This document shows positions 25,378 through 34,554 of a DNA stretch of 64,000 bases, one piece after another (positions within the stretch are counted from its first letter, which is position 1; every line of letters starts with the position of its first letter). The stretch is from Bacteroidales bacterium (lineage in GTDB: Bacteria > Bacteroidota > Bacteroidia > Bacteroidales > UBA932): assembly GCA_017399865.1 (NCBI GenBank), contig JAFQAT010000004.1, forward strand, positions 1 to 64,000, in the 5' to 3' direction. A program made the translations under genes and the position numbers. A model generated the notes under the pieces. It saw only the letters and a list, made by a program, of their open reading frames with translations, was not told the origin of the DNA and did no database searches.

Positions 25378-28300
25378 TGAACGTAAGGACTTTCATCGAC
25401 CGCCCCATTCTTGCGGGAGTCATTTCAGTGGTGATACTCCTGCTGGGCCTCATCGGCCTTACGCAGCTTCCGGTGGAGCAGTTTCCGGAAATCGCTCCTC
25501 CTACAGTCAGCGTATCCGCCGCATATGCGGGTGCCAATGCCGAAACCGTACAGAAGAGTGTGCTCGTGCCTCTCGAGGAAGCCATCAACGGAGTCGAGGA
25601 CATGATGTACATGGTATCTTCCGCAACAAACAGCGGATCCGCCAGCATCCAGATCTATTTCCGCCAGGGAACTGACGGCGACATGGCGATGGTCAACGTG
25701 CAGAACAGGATCGCATCGGCCCAGAGCCTTCTGCCGGGCGAAGTTACCCGAAGCGGCGTGACGGTGCGCAAGCGCCAGACCAGCCGCATCAAGAGTCTGG
25801 CGGTATACAGCCCGGACAACTCGTTTGACAGGAAGTTCATTGTCAACTATCTGAAGATCAACATCGAACCTCGCCTGTCGCGAATAGCCGGAGTAGGAGA
25901 AGTCGATGTCCGAGGAGGAGACTATTCGCTTCGTATATGGCTGGATCCCGGCAAGATGGCGAAATACGGCCTCATGCCTTCCGACATATCGGCCGTCCTT
26001 GCGGAACAGAATCTCGAAGCGCCGACCGGTACTCTCGGAGCTGAATCCATCAACACATTCAGATATGTGCTCAAATATCGCGGACGTTATGAGAACGTGA
26101 CCGACTACGAGAACATGGTCATCCGTGCCGAAAGCAACGGTACCGTGCTGAGGCTCAAGGATGTAGCATCAATAGAGCTCGGAGAGAGAAGCTACGACTA
26201 TATCGGCATGGTGAACGGCCATCCTGGCACCACCATCAGCATATCGCAGACCTCCGGATCCAATGCGAACGAGATCATCATCGCAGTGGACAAGGAAATA
26301 GAGAAGATACGTGCGGAACTGCCTAAGGGACTGGAAATCGTGGACCTGATGAGTACCAAGGACTTTCTTGACGCATCGATTAAGAACGTGATCAAGACCC
26401 TTTTCGAGGCAATCCTGCTCGTTATTCTCGTGGTGTTCGTCTTCCTGCAGAGTTTCCGTTCGACAGTCATCCCGACCATATCGATCATAGTGTCGCTGGT
26501 CGGAACATTCGCATTCCTGATGGTGGCGGGCTTCAGCCTCAACATGATCACCCTCTTCGCCCTCGTGCTTGTGATCGGAACGGTCGTGGACGACTCGATC
26601 GTGGTGGTGGAAGCGGTCCAGGCAAAGTTCGACATCGGATACCGGTCGGCCTACAGGGCGTCCGTCGATGCCATGGAAGGCATCTCGTCCGCCCTCGTCG
26701 CAACGACTTTCGTCTTCATGGCCGTGTTCATCCCTGTAAGCTTCATGGGAGGAACCACAGGTACATTCTATACCCAGTTCGGACTCACAATGGCTGTGGC
26801 TGTCGGCATATCGCTGATCAATTCGCTTACCCTCTCCCCTGCCCTATGCTCACTCATCATGACGCCGCATGAGATCGTAACGGAAGGAAAGAAGGCCGGC
26901 TTCACGACCAGATTCCACCATGCATTCGACACCGCATTCGGCGCATTGATAAACAAATACAGCAAGGTCGTCCTTTTCATGTTCAAGCGCAGATGGCTCA
27001 CATTCATCCTTCTTGCAATAGCATGCGGAGGCCTTGTATATCTGATGAACACGACCAAGACAGGACTCGTTCCGAAAGAGGATATGGGATCCATCAATGT
27101 GGACATCCGCACTCCTCCGGGAACCAACATCGCCGAGACCGACAAGGTCCTCGCGGAAATAGACCGAAGGATCAGCACCATCCCTCAGATAAAGGCCTAT
27201 TCGAGGACGACAGGATGGGCCGGACAGTTCGGCCAGGGCTCGTCGACAGGAAACTTCGTCATCAGGCTCCATGACTGGGAAGACCGAAAGGGTGAGAACG
27301 ACGACATCGATTCCGTAATGGATGAGATCTTTGCACGTACCGCTGACATCAACTCAGCCGACATCATGGTATATACACGAGGCATGATTCCAGGATACGG
27401 ATCAAGCAACGGATTCGAGATCTATGTGCAGGACCAGAAGGGCGGAAAGCTTGAGGATCTCGAGAAGATAACGGACGAATTCATCATAGAGCTGAACAAG
27501 CGTCCTGAGATATCCCGCGCAAAGACAGCCTTCGACAGCTCGTACCCTATGTATCTGGTAGAGGTCGATGCCGTGCAGTGCAAAAGGAACGGAATATCTC
27601 CGGGAGACGTGCTCAGCGTCCTGTCCGGCTACATCGGCGGAAGCTACGCATCCAACATGAACCGCTTCTCCAAGCTCTACCGAGTGATGCTCCAGGCTGC
27701 TCCGGAGTACCGTCTTGATACGGAATCCCTCCAGAACATGTTCGTACGCAACTCCAAGGGCGAGATGTCTCCGGTCAACCAGTATCTTACGCTGACCAGA
27801 ATATATGGACCTCAGTCGATCTCGAGATTCAACCTGTTCACGGCGATCTCGATCAACGGACAGGCAGCCAACGGATACAGCTCCGGACAGGCCATCCAGG
27901 CCGTGCGTGAAACTGCGGCCAAGGTGCTTCCTGCCGGATACGGCTTCGAATTCGGAGGAATGTCCCGCGAGGAGGCTGACACAGGCAATTCAGTAGCCGT
28001 GATATTCGTCATCTGCATCGTGTTCATCTACCTCATCCTCTGTGCGCTGTATGAGAGCATATTCATACCGATAGCGATCATCGTTTCGATTCCGTTCGGA
28101 CTTGCCGGCAGCTTCCTGTTCGCCCGCATGTTCGGTCTTGAGAACAACATCTATCTCCAGATCGGTCTCCTGATGCTCATCGGACTCCTTGCCAAGACCG
28201 CCATCCTTCTTACGGAATATGCCTCACAGAAGAGAGAAGAAGGAATGAGCATATCCCAGGCAGCCCTGTCAGCGGCCAAGGCGCGTCTGAGGCCGATTCT

Positions 28301-28505
28301 GATGACGTCCCTGACCATGATATTCGGCATGCTTCCGCTCATGTTCGCAAGCGGAGTCGGTGCAAACGGCAACATATCCATCGGTGTGGGAACAGTGGGA
28401 GGAATGCTCATCGGAACGCTTGCACTCCTTATCATCGTCCCTCCTCTGTTCATCATATTCCAGCACATCGAAGAAAAGGTCATGCCAAAAAGGAAGAGGG
28501 AGTAA
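25377..28505 (+). CDS. RND (HAE1-type) multidrug efflux transporter
   Basis: Proton-driven inner-membrane pump of the AcrB/MexB group, 1042 residues, complete. Features: MNVRTFIDRPILAGVISVVILLLGLIGL as TM1, two large periplasmic loops (about 35-340 and 565-870), and the TM4 proton-relay segment VLVIGTVVDDSIVVVEAV with the Asp-Asp pair. Also seen are FMAVFIPVSFMGGTTGTFYTQFGLT, and LMLIGLLAKTAILLTEYA and RPILMTSLTMIFGMLPL in the second half. Specificity cannot be told from sequence. Middle gene of a complete adaptor-pump-channel operon. Confidence 0.95.
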   Translation: MNVRTFIDRPILAGVISVVILLLGLIGLTQLPVEQFPEIAPPTVSVSAAYAGANAETVQKSVLVPLEEAINGVEDMMYMVSSATNSGSASIQIYFRQGTDGDMAMVNVQNRIASAQSLLPGEVTRSGVTVRKRQTSRIKSLAVYSPDNSFDRKFIVNYLKINIEPRLSRIAGVGEVDVRGGDYSLRIWLDPGKMAKYGLMPSDISAVLAEQNLEAPTGTLGAESINTFRYVLKYRGRYENVTDYENMVIRAESNGTVLRLKDVASIELGERSYDYIGMVNGHPGTTISISQTSGSNANEIIIAVDKEIEKIRAELPKGLEIVDLMSTKDFLDASIKNVIKTLFEAILLVILVVFVFLQSFRSTVIPTISIIVSLVGTFAFLMVAGFSLNMITLFALVLVIGTVVDDSIVVVEAVQAKFDIGYRSAYRASVDAMEGISSALVATTFVFMAVFIPVSFMGGTTGTFYTQFGLTMAVAVGISLINSLTLSPALCSLIMTPHEIVTEGKKAGFTTRFHHAFDTAFGALINKYSKVVLFMFKRRWLTFILLAIACGGLVYLMNTTKTGLVPKEDMGSINVDIRTPPGTNIAETDKVLAEIDRRISTIPQIKAYSRTTGWAGQFGQGSSTGNFVIRLHDWEDRKGENDDIDSVMDEIFARTADINSADIMVYTRGMIPGYGSSNGFEIYVQDQKGGKLEDLEKITDEFIIELNKRPEISRAKTAFDSSYPMYLVEVDAVQCKRNGISPGDVLSVLSGYIGGSYASNMNRFSKLYRVMLQAAPEYRLDTESLQNMFVRNSKGEMSPVNQYLTLTRIYGPQSISRFNLFTAISINGQAANGYSSGQAIQAVRETAAKVLPAGYGFEFGGMSREEADTGNSVAVIFVICIVFIYLILCALYESIFIPIAIIVSIPFGLAGSFLFARMFGLENNIYLQIGLLMLIGLLAKTAILLTEYASQKREEGMSISQAALSAAKARLRPILMTSLTMIFGMLPLMFASGVGANGNISIGVGTVGGMLIGTLALLIIVPPLFIIFQHIEEKVMPKRKRE

Positions 28506-28507
28506 CG

Positions 28508-28532
28508 TCATCCCCGGCTTGACCGGGGATCT
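28508..28532. repeat. GTCAT..TGA..ATC palindromic repeat, single copy
   Basis: ATCCCCGG (28510-28517) and CCGGGGAT (28523-28530) form a perfect stem around CTTGA in the 39-base gap between pump and channel genes. Same family as the two copies at 52825-52887. Being inside an operon, it may moderate downstream expression. Confidence 0.75.
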
Positions 28533-28544
28533 AATACAAATCAG

Positions 28545-29894
28545 ATGAAAAGAACATATATAATATTATTGGCATTCGCCACCCTCCTGCTCCCGGGCTG
28601 TGGGGTATCCAAGTTGTACACTCAGTATGAGAGGGAGGGCGTGGAATATGTAGACAGCCTATACCGCAGACTGCCAGCCCACCATACCGATTCCTTGTCC
28701 ATCGCCTCCCTTTCCTGGACCGAATTCTTTACAGATCCTATCCTCCAGGAATGGATAAGGTTAGGCATTGAACATAATACGGACCTCGCTATCGCGCGTC
28801 TCAGAGTAGAGCAGGCCCAGGCAACGCTTCATGCAGCGGGAGAAGCGTTCTATCCGGGAGCATCGCTTTCTGCCTCAACCGGAATCGGCACACCTGGCGG
28901 CTTAAGCTATAGGATAGCACCTACGGTCTCTTGGGAAGCTGATATATTCGGAAGACTCGAAAACGCAAAGCGACAGGCAGCGGCAGCCATGAAGCAGAGC
29001 GTAGCTTACAGACAAGCTGTTGAGTCTCAACTAGTTGCTACTATCGCCGAATCTTATTACAGACTTCTGATGCTGGACATGAAGCTTGCTATCAGTGAAC
29101 GCACCCTGGAAACATGGGAAGAGAATATCAAGACATTGGAAGCCCTGAAACGCGCCGGAAAGACAAATGAAGCCGCAGTACTTCAGGCAAAGGCGAATAA
29201 GCTTGAAGTTCAAAGTTCCACCTATAGTCTCCATCTCCAGATATTTGAGACCGAAAACGCGTTTGCAGCGCTTCTCGGCACAGTTCCGTTCAAGATCGAG
29301 AGAGGCACTCTGGAAAACCAGTCCTTCACTCATTATCTCTCCGGAGGAATACCTGCCGAGATCCTCAGCAACAGGCCTGACGTGCGTCAGGCCGAGATGG
29401 CTCTCGCACAGGCATTCTATGCTACAAACATATCGCGCGCCGCTTTCTATCCGAGTGTCAAACTCACAGGAGACATGGCTTTCAATCCTTCAGGATTCAT
29501 TGCAGATCTTACGGCATCTCTCCTTCAGCCTCTTTATTCCAAGGGCGTGAACAAGGCAAACCTCACCAAAGCGGAAGCCGCACAGAAAATTGCTACATAT
29601 GAGTTCAGGCAGAGCCTTCTCGATGCAGGCGTAGAAGTCAACAACGCCCTGATAGCCCTCCAGACAGCAAGCAGCAGGCTGAAGATAGACCAGAAGCAGA
29701 TCGTAACCCTTCAGGCTGCCGTATGGAACACCCAGATGCTCATGAAGCACGGAAACGCCAACTATCTCGAGGTCCTGTCAGCCCAGCAGAAGCTCCTGCA
29801 GGCTGAACTTGCAGAGGCTTCCGACCGTTTCGAGGAGATCCGCAACGTCATCAATCTCTACCACGCATTAGGAGGTGGCTACAGCGACAGATAG
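28545..29894 (+). CDS. TolC/OprM-type outer-membrane efflux channel lipoprotein
   Basis: Outer-membrane factor of the RND system, 449 residues. The lipobox is LLLPGC (Cys19). The N-terminal part has SIASLSWTEFFTDPILQEWIRLGIEHNTDLAIA, and the two structural repeats of the OEP family are seen as long helices (IARLRVEQAQATL; RPDVRQAEMALAQAFYATNISRAAFYPSVKLTG). Each repeat contributes beta strands and tunnel helices. The order of genes matches a complete NodT-type tripartite pump. The stop is TAG, direct evidence that amber terminates in this organism. Confidence 0.93.
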   Translation: MKRTYIILLAFATLLLPGCGVSKLYTQYEREGVEYVDSLYRRLPAHHTDSLSIASLSWTEFFTDPILQEWIRLGIEHNTDLAIARLRVEQAQATLHAAGEAFYPGASLSASTGIGTPGGLSYRIAPTVSWEADIFGRLENAKRQAAAAMKQSVAYRQAVESQLVATIAESYYRLLMLDMKLAISERTLETWEENIKTLEALKRAGKTNEAAVLQAKANKLEVQSSTYSLHLQIFETENAFAALLGTVPFKIERGTLENQSFTHYLSGGIPAEILSNRPDVRQAEMALAQAFYATNISRAAFYPSVKLTGDMAFNPSGFIADLTASLLQPLYSKGVNKANLTKAEAAQKIATYEFRQSLLDAGVEVNNALIALQTASSRLKIDQKQIVTLQAAVWNTQMLMKHGNANYLEVLSAQQKLLQAELAEASDRFEEIRNVINLYHALGGGYSDR

Positions 29895-29898
29895 TACC

Positions 29899-30786
29899 AT
29901 GCACATTCAAACACCGGTCAAGATGTACGATATACAGCAGGAAATAGTTCCCATAAGTCATGATGACTTCTTTATCATTCTGAATCATTATGACGCGGAA
30001 TTCAAGTATCCGATCCACTGTCATCCCGAATATGAGATAAACGTCGTGATGAACACCAGCGGATCGAGAGTGATCGGCGACTCGGAAGAGACTTTCGACG
30101 GTCTGGATATCGTGATGATAGGGCCCAACCTCCCCCATGTCTGGAAAGCGGAGGGAAGCGGCCATCGTGTGGTGACGATACAGTTTTCCGGTGACCTGCT
30201 CAACTATAACATAATCAACAAGAGACTCTTCCTTCCTGTCAGGCAGCTGCTCATAGATTCCGCCCAAGGACTTTGCTTCAACGGCCCGAATGCGGAAAGG
30301 ATCAAGGAAGAGATTCTCGAGCTTACTATGCTTCAGGGATTCCAGACTGCAACGAAGTTCCTGAACATACTCCATTACATGGCCACAGCCTTCAGAAGAA
30401 AGCTGGTCAGCAATTATTCCGAGTCGGAAGTGACTCTCAACACCCCAAACTCCCGCAGGATAAGCAAGGCCTGCCGGTATATCGAAGACAATCTCTCGGG
30501 AAAGATAACTCTTTCCGAGGTCGCAGAACTGGTCAACATGTCGGATTCGGCATTCAGCCATTTCTTCAAGAAGAAGACAGGCATCTCTTTCATCACTTAT
30601 GTCAACAACCTGCGTATTGCAAAGGCCTGTGAACTTCTGATCGGTACTTCCTTGAGTGCGTCTGAAATATGTTATGATTGCGGATTCAACAACAAATCCA
30701 ACTTTATAAGGATATTCACACAAAGAAAGAACATGACTCCTATCGAATACAGGAATCATATGACCCACTTATACCTGAAATATTGA
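29899..30786 (+). CDS. AraC-family regulator with cupin sensor domain
   Basis: Probable regulator of the RND operon or of a sugar-related target. The chosen ATG (29899) lies 4 bases after the channel gene stop; an upstream ATG at 29875 would overlap that gene. N-terminal cupin at about 20-100 (KYPIHCHPEYEINVVM; IGPNLPHVW) could bind a small ligand. A linker follows, then two AraC helix-turn-helix motifs in the last 100 residues: KITLSEVAELVNMSDSAFSHFFKKKTG and SEICYDCGFNNKSNFIRIFTQRKNMTPIEYR. 295 residues is typical. Its place at the end of the efflux operon suggests autoregulation of the pump, by inference. Confidence 0.9.
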   Translation: MHIQTPVKMYDIQQEIVPISHDDFFIILNHYDAEFKYPIHCHPEYEINVVMNTSGSRVIGDSEETFDGLDIVMIGPNLPHVWKAEGSGHRVVTIQFSGDLLNYNIINKRLFLPVRQLLIDSAQGLCFNGPNAERIKEEILELTMLQGFQTATKFLNILHYMATAFRRKLVSNYSESEVTLNTPNSRRISKACRYIEDNLSGKITLSEVAELVNMSDSAFSHFFKKKTGISFITYVNNLRIAKACELLIGTSLSASEICYDCGFNNKSNFIRIFTQRKNMTPIEYRNHMTHLYLKY

Positions 30787-30866
30787 CACAATACATTTGA
30801 TAATGTAGAAAGTACCGGTAATCGGAGGAGGCGGTTACAGCCGGACGGAGCAGAACCTGCCAAGTG

Positions 30867-31724
30867 CTATGCGTTCATTTTACGAAGGAAGCACTCGATG
30901 GTATTTTCCATGAGGCAGGTAATGGTCATAGGACCGACTCCGCCTGGGACCGGAGTGATGACTGACGCTTTCGGCTCTATTGCTGCATAGTCGACGTCTC
31001 CGCAAAGCTTTCCTGTTTCCGGATCACGGTTGACTCCGACGTCTATCACGACAGTTCCTTCGGAAACCATGTCGGCAGTAACGAATTTCGGACGTCCGAT
31101 TGCAACCACAAGTATCTCAGCGTTACGCGTAACGGTAGGAAGATCGACAGTACGGCTGTGCGCGATGGTCACTGTGGCATTCTCGTCAAGAAGAAGCTTC
31201 GACACAGGAAGGCCGACGATATTGCTTCTGCCTATCACGACAGCTCGCTTGCCCTTGATATCTACTCCAGCTACCTTAAGCATCTTTATGATGCCCTTCG
31301 GAGTGCATGGGAGGATGCAGTCCTGCTTCTGCCATAGGGCAGCCACATTAAGCGGATGGAATCCGTCGACATCCTTTTCCTTAGCTATTGTGGCGATCAC
31401 CTTGTCCTCGCTGATATGCTTAGGAAGCGGAAGCTGAACAAGTATTCCGTCCACGCTGTCGTCTGCATTGAGTTCCTCGATCATCCCGAGAAGTTCTGCC
31501 TCCGATATCGTATCCGGCTTGCGTATGGTTGTGTTCCTGATTCCTACGAATTCAGATGCCTTTGCCTTTCCTGTAACATAAGACACGCTGCCCGGATCCT
31601 CACCTACGAGGATCACGACAAGATGAGGCACCCGGCCATATTTCTCCGGAAAAGTGGCTACCTGTGCCTTCATTTCCTCTTTCAGCTTTGCTGAAAGTTC
31701 CTTTCCTGATATCACTTTTGCCAT
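30867..31724 (-). CDS. folD: Bifunctional methylene-THF dehydrogenase / methenyl-THF cyclohydrolase
   Basis: Interconverts 5,10-methylene-, 5,10-methenyl- and 10-formyl-THF; 10-formyl-THF feeds PurH (in this window). Start chosen at 31724, where the ATG shares its A with the purD stop (TAATG); a longer form from 31772 lies inside purD and lacks family similarity at its start. Conserved segments: YVTGKAKASEFVGI (catalytic Tyr and Lys), DGILVQLPLPKH, HPLNVAALW, the nucleotide-binding VVIGRSNIVGLPVSKLL, and the C-terminal VTPVPGGVGPMTITCLMENT. 285 residues, normal. Co-transcribed with purD. Confidence 0.95.
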   Translation of the reverse strand: MAKVISGKELSAKLKEEMKAQVATFPEKYGRVPHLVVILVGEDPGSVSYVTGKAKASEFVGIRNTTIRKPDTISEAELLGMIEELNADDSVDGILVQLPLPKHISEDKVIATIAKEKDVDGFHPLNVAALWQKQDCILPCTPKGIIKMLKVAGVDIKGKRAVVIGRSNIVGLPVSKLLLDENATVTIAHSRTVDLPTVTRNAEILVVAIGRPKFVTADMVSEGTVVIDVGVNRDPETGKLCGDVDYAAIEPKASVITPVPGGVGPMTITCLMENTIECFLRKMNA

Positions 31725-32977
31725 TACAATACCCTCCATCCTATGTCGCGACGATAGAAAAGACTGTCGCATTCTATTGACTCGACTGCAGCGAGCGCCT
31801 TGTCATGCGCCTCCTGAAGGTCGGCTCCGAAGCCGACAACCATCAGCACTCGGCCGCCAGATGTATAATACTTGCCATCCTTCAGCGATGTGCCCATGTG
31901 GAAGACCCTGATGTCTTCAGGCAGCCTGTCCAGGCCGGCGATCTCATATCCCTTTTCATATGAGCCCGGATAGCCTTTTGAAGCCATGACGAAGCCCATT
32001 GTGACCTCCTTCTTCCATTCGATATGCGGCATAGGAGTGTGATCTGCTACGGCAGAGAAGATGTCGTATATGTCTGTTGCGAGACGTGGCAGAACCACTT
32101 CTGTTTCAGGATCTCCGAAACGGCAGTTGAACTCGATCACCTTGACGCCTGACGGGGTCTTCATCAGACCTCCGTAAAGGACTCCTGTAAAAGGACAGCC
32201 TTCCGCCACCATTCCCGCAGCAGTCGGTTTCATGATCTTCTCCATCGCATATTCCACATCCTCGTCTGTGATGATCGGAACCGGAGAATATGCGCCCATT
32301 CCACCTGTATTAGGACCCTTGTCGCCCTCGTATGCCCTTTTGTGATCCTGCGAAAGCGTCATAGGATAAACATCCGTTCCGTCGACAAAGCACATGAACG
32401 AGAATTCAGGTCCGGTGAGGAATTCCTCGACAACCACCTTGCCCTTTCCGAACTTGTCGTCAAGAAGCATGTCCTTGAGCGTTGCGTCAGCTTCCTCAAG
32501 AGTCTCAGGAATCACCACGCCCTTACCTGCTGCAAGACCGTCGTATTTGAGAACGACAGGGAACGATCCCTTCTTCACATATTCAAGAGCGGCCTCATAG
32601 TCTTCGAATGTTTCGAATGCAGCTGTAGGGATGTCATATTTTGCCATCAGCTGCTTTGCGAAGTCCTTGCTGGCCTCGATCGTAGCCGCAGCCTGCGACG
32701 GTCCGAATATACGGAGTCCAGCATCCTTGAATGCATCCACGACACCTGCTGCAAGAGAAACCTCAGGTCCCACTACAGTCAGGTCCACAACATTCTGAAG
32801 GGCGAATTCCTTGAGTTCTTCCACCTGTGTATCCTTGATCGGAACACATTCAGCCTGCTCTGAAATGCCTGCATTTCCCGGAGCACAATAAATCTTTCCT
32901 ACCTGCGGACTGCGGCTGAGTGCATCCACTATCGCATGCTCCCTGCCACCGCTACCAATTACAAGAACTTTCTTCAT
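31724..32977 (-). CDS. purD: Phosphoribosylamine-glycine ligase (GAR synthetase)
   Basis: Second step of purine synthesis: ATP-dependent joining of glycine to phosphoribosylamine. ATP-grasp enzyme of 417 residues. Landmarks: MKKVLVIGSGGREHAI at the N-terminus, VGPEVSLAAGVVD, the ATP-grasp core FPVVLKYDGLAAGKGVVI, and HKRAYEGDKGPNTGGMGAYSP, GFTGVLYGGLM-like FTGVLYGGLM, and EFNCRFGDPETEVVLPRL. The TAA overlaps the folD ATG by one base. A minus-strand TATCTTCG (33014-33021) is a plausible -7 box. Confidence 0.96.
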   Translation of the reverse strand: MKKVLVIGSGGREHAIVDALSRSPQVGKIYCAPGNAGISEQAECVPIKDTQVEELKEFALQNVVDLTVVGPEVSLAAGVVDAFKDAGLRIFGPSQAAATIEASKDFAKQLMAKYDIPTAAFETFEDYEAALEYVKKGSFPVVLKYDGLAAGKGVVIPETLEEADATLKDMLLDDKFGKGKVVVEEFLTGPEFSFMCFVDGTDVYPMTLSQDHKRAYEGDKGPNTGGMGAYSPVPIITDEDVEYAMEKIMKPTAAGMVAEGCPFTGVLYGGLMKTPSGVKVIEFNCRFGDPETEVVLPRLATDIYDIFSAVADHTPMPHIEWKKEVTMGFVMASKGYPGSYEKGYEIAGLDRLPEDIRVFHMGTSLKDGKYYTSGGRVLMVVGFGADLQEAHDKALAAVESIECDSLFYRRDIGWRVL

Positions 32978-33013
32978 ATGATTTAATCTATATTGAAACG
33001 CTATATTGAAGCG

Positions 33014-33021
33014 CGAAGATA
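33014..33021 (-). promoter_or_regulatory. Candidate -7 element of purD-folD
   Basis: Minus-strand TATCTTCG, one mismatch to TAnnTTTG, 37 bases upstream of purD. Confidence 0.3.
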
Positions 33022-33141
33022 CTATTTTTCCTGATTACCTGCAAAAACAGTCCTTTGTGACCGAAAAACTTGAGGTATCCCGTTATCCGTCAGGCGCTTT
33101 TTTGCCTGTCGGTCTGAAGGGGAACCATATGCCTGGAGGGA

Positions 33142-34179
33142 TCAGCAGCTTCGTCCTTCAATAAGAGTCGGACGGATCAGTATTTGTGACGAATCCTGGT
33201 GTTCTGTCATAGTACGTGAAGCGTCATCACCCGCATCATCATTTTCAATCAGCCTCACAAGGTTGTCAGTAGCAAGCTTGCCGATGGTGTTTAGCGGCTG
33301 TTCTATCCTCGTTATTGCGGGGTCTAAATAATCAAGAAAACGATTATTGTCAAATGAAATCAGAGCGATATCATCCGGAACTTTGAGTTTCAGCTCCTTC
33401 ACCGCCTTTATGACGCCCAACAGAATCGTCGTGCTGAACGCAAATATGGCATCAGGCTTATTATCGGAAGTGAGTGCAAGATATGCCTCTCTATAACCGT
33501 TATCTACAGAGAAGGAATCTCCGGCCGTCCTTTCCACGACTCCTGCTCCCTGATGGTCACGTGCCGCCTGGACAAATCCTCTCAACCTTTCTCTGTTAGG
33601 CATCGAGGTCTGCACTCCCTGAATCGCAAGAATGTTTCTATAGCCTCTATCGATCAGATACTCGGTAGCGATGTATCCACCGGAATAATTATCGGTACAG
33701 ACATAAGGCAAGGTCGTGTTTTCGAAATATCTGTCTATCAGAACCACAGGCACATTATGCGCGATCTCTTCTAGATATGAAGGAGAAGAACCGACAGGGA
33801 CTGCGATTATGCCGTCCACTTTTCTTGACACGAATGAATTGATGGCCTGCATCTCATTAGATTCGTTTTCCATTGTATCGGAAAGCAGAATATTATAGCC
33901 CTGGCTTTTGAACTGGTTGATGATCACTGCCGCCAAAGTGGAGAAGAACGGATTATCGATATTTGGAACCGTCAGACCTATGGTATTGGTCCTTCTTGTC
34001 CTCAGACTCTGAGCTATAAGGTCGGGAGTATAATTGCACGAGCGCGCCACACCGGTAATGTAATCGATTGTCTTCTGACTTATCCTGTAAGAGGGTCCTT
34101 TGCCGGACAAGACTCTGGAAACTGTGGAAATCGAAAAACCTGTGCGCTCCGATATGGAAAGCAATGTATCCTTCTTCAT
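33142..34179 (-). CDS. LacI-family transcriptional regulator
   Basis: 345 residues. N-terminal LacI HTH (LLSISERTGFSISTVSRVLSGKG, about 5-27) with hinge region, then a periplasmic-binding-protein-like effector domain (NTIGLTVPNIDNPFFSTLAAVI; VDGIIAVPVG; YVCTDNYSGGYIATEYLIDRG; DIALISFDNN). It is transcribed divergently from the ribokinase-SusCD operon, whose promoter has repeated TGYGCA palindromes with the central CG/CA step typical of LacI-family operators. The likely role is control of that operon with ribose or a ribose phosphate as ligand; this is inference from position and sites. Confidence 0.92.
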   Translation of the reverse strand: MKKDTLLSISERTGFSISTVSRVLSGKGPSYRISQKTIDYITGVARSCNYTPDLIAQSLRTRRTNTIGLTVPNIDNPFFSTLAAVIINQFKSQGYNILLSDTMENESNEMQAINSFVSRKVDGIIAVPVGSSPSYLEEIAHNVPVVLIDRYFENTTLPYVCTDNYSGGYIATEYLIDRGYRNILAIQGVQTSMPNRERLRGFVQAARDHQGAGVVERTAGDSFSVDNGYREAYLALTSDNKPDAIFAFSTTILLGVIKAVKELKLKVPDDIALISFDNNRFLDYLDPAITRIEQPLNTIGKLATDNLVRLIENDDAGDDASRTMTEHQDSSQILIRPTLIEGRSC

Positions 34180-34400
34180 GATTGTGCAGTCTTTTAAGAA
34201 ACAGTTTAAAGATTTCTATGAAAATGATAAGAAGCTCTTTAAATATTTCTCCGAAAAATATCAATTGTTGAAACCGCTTTGCAGAAGACGACTCAATATG
34301 TTCGACATGACAAGTGTAAACATATATAGTGTTCCCTGAATCAAACAGTTTCTAAAGATTATGCGAAAGTACTATTATTAGCAAAAAAAACGAAATAATT

Positions 34401-34430
34401 TTTGTTTTTAAATACAAAAAACTATTTTTG
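34401..34430 (+). promoter_or_regulatory. Promoter of the ribokinase-SusCD operon
   Basis: TTTG (34401-34404) and TATTTTTG (34423-34430) are spaced 18 bases apart, close to the Bacteroidota -33/-7 arrangement. The palindrome array starts 7 bases downstream, so repressor bound there would overlap the transcription start. Confidence 0.6.
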
Positions 34431-34437
34431 CACCATG

Positions 34438-34493
34438 TTGTGCACAATCGTTTGCGCAAACATGTGCACAAATTATGCGCAATCATTTGCGCA
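34438..34493 (+). promoter_or_regulatory. Array of five TGYGCA palindromic operators
   Basis: Sites: TTGTGCACAA (34438-34447), GTTTGCGCAAAC (34450-34461), TGTGCACA (34463-34470), TGCGCA (34476-34481), TGCGCA (34488-34493). Centres are 13, 11, 12 and 12 bases apart, near one helical turn. Very probably binding sites for the divergent LacI regulator. Confidence 0.7.
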
Positions 34494-34554
34494 GGAAACC
34501 ACAGTAACGACTGACGTATTAATAAAATAATTAATAACTAATAACTTGATCAAT

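Larger units (their letters stand above)
34180..34554. other. 375-base divergent regulatory gap of the ribose locus
   Basis: Between the LacI gene and ribokinase. The left two thirds is AT-rich with no recognised element. The right part holds a Bacteroidota promoter (34401-34430) and five TGYGCA palindromes (34438-34493), then a 61-base leader. No convincing small gene. Confidence 0.6.

Noticed and set aside
33080-33110. Hairpin after the LacI gene as terminator
   Set aside because: Stem CCGACAGGC with one mismatch and no T-run on the right side; too weak to list.
34438-34493. Short direct repeats resembling a mini-CRISPR
   Set aside because: Units are about 12 bp palindromes next to a promoter, without spacers of CRISPR length or cas genes.
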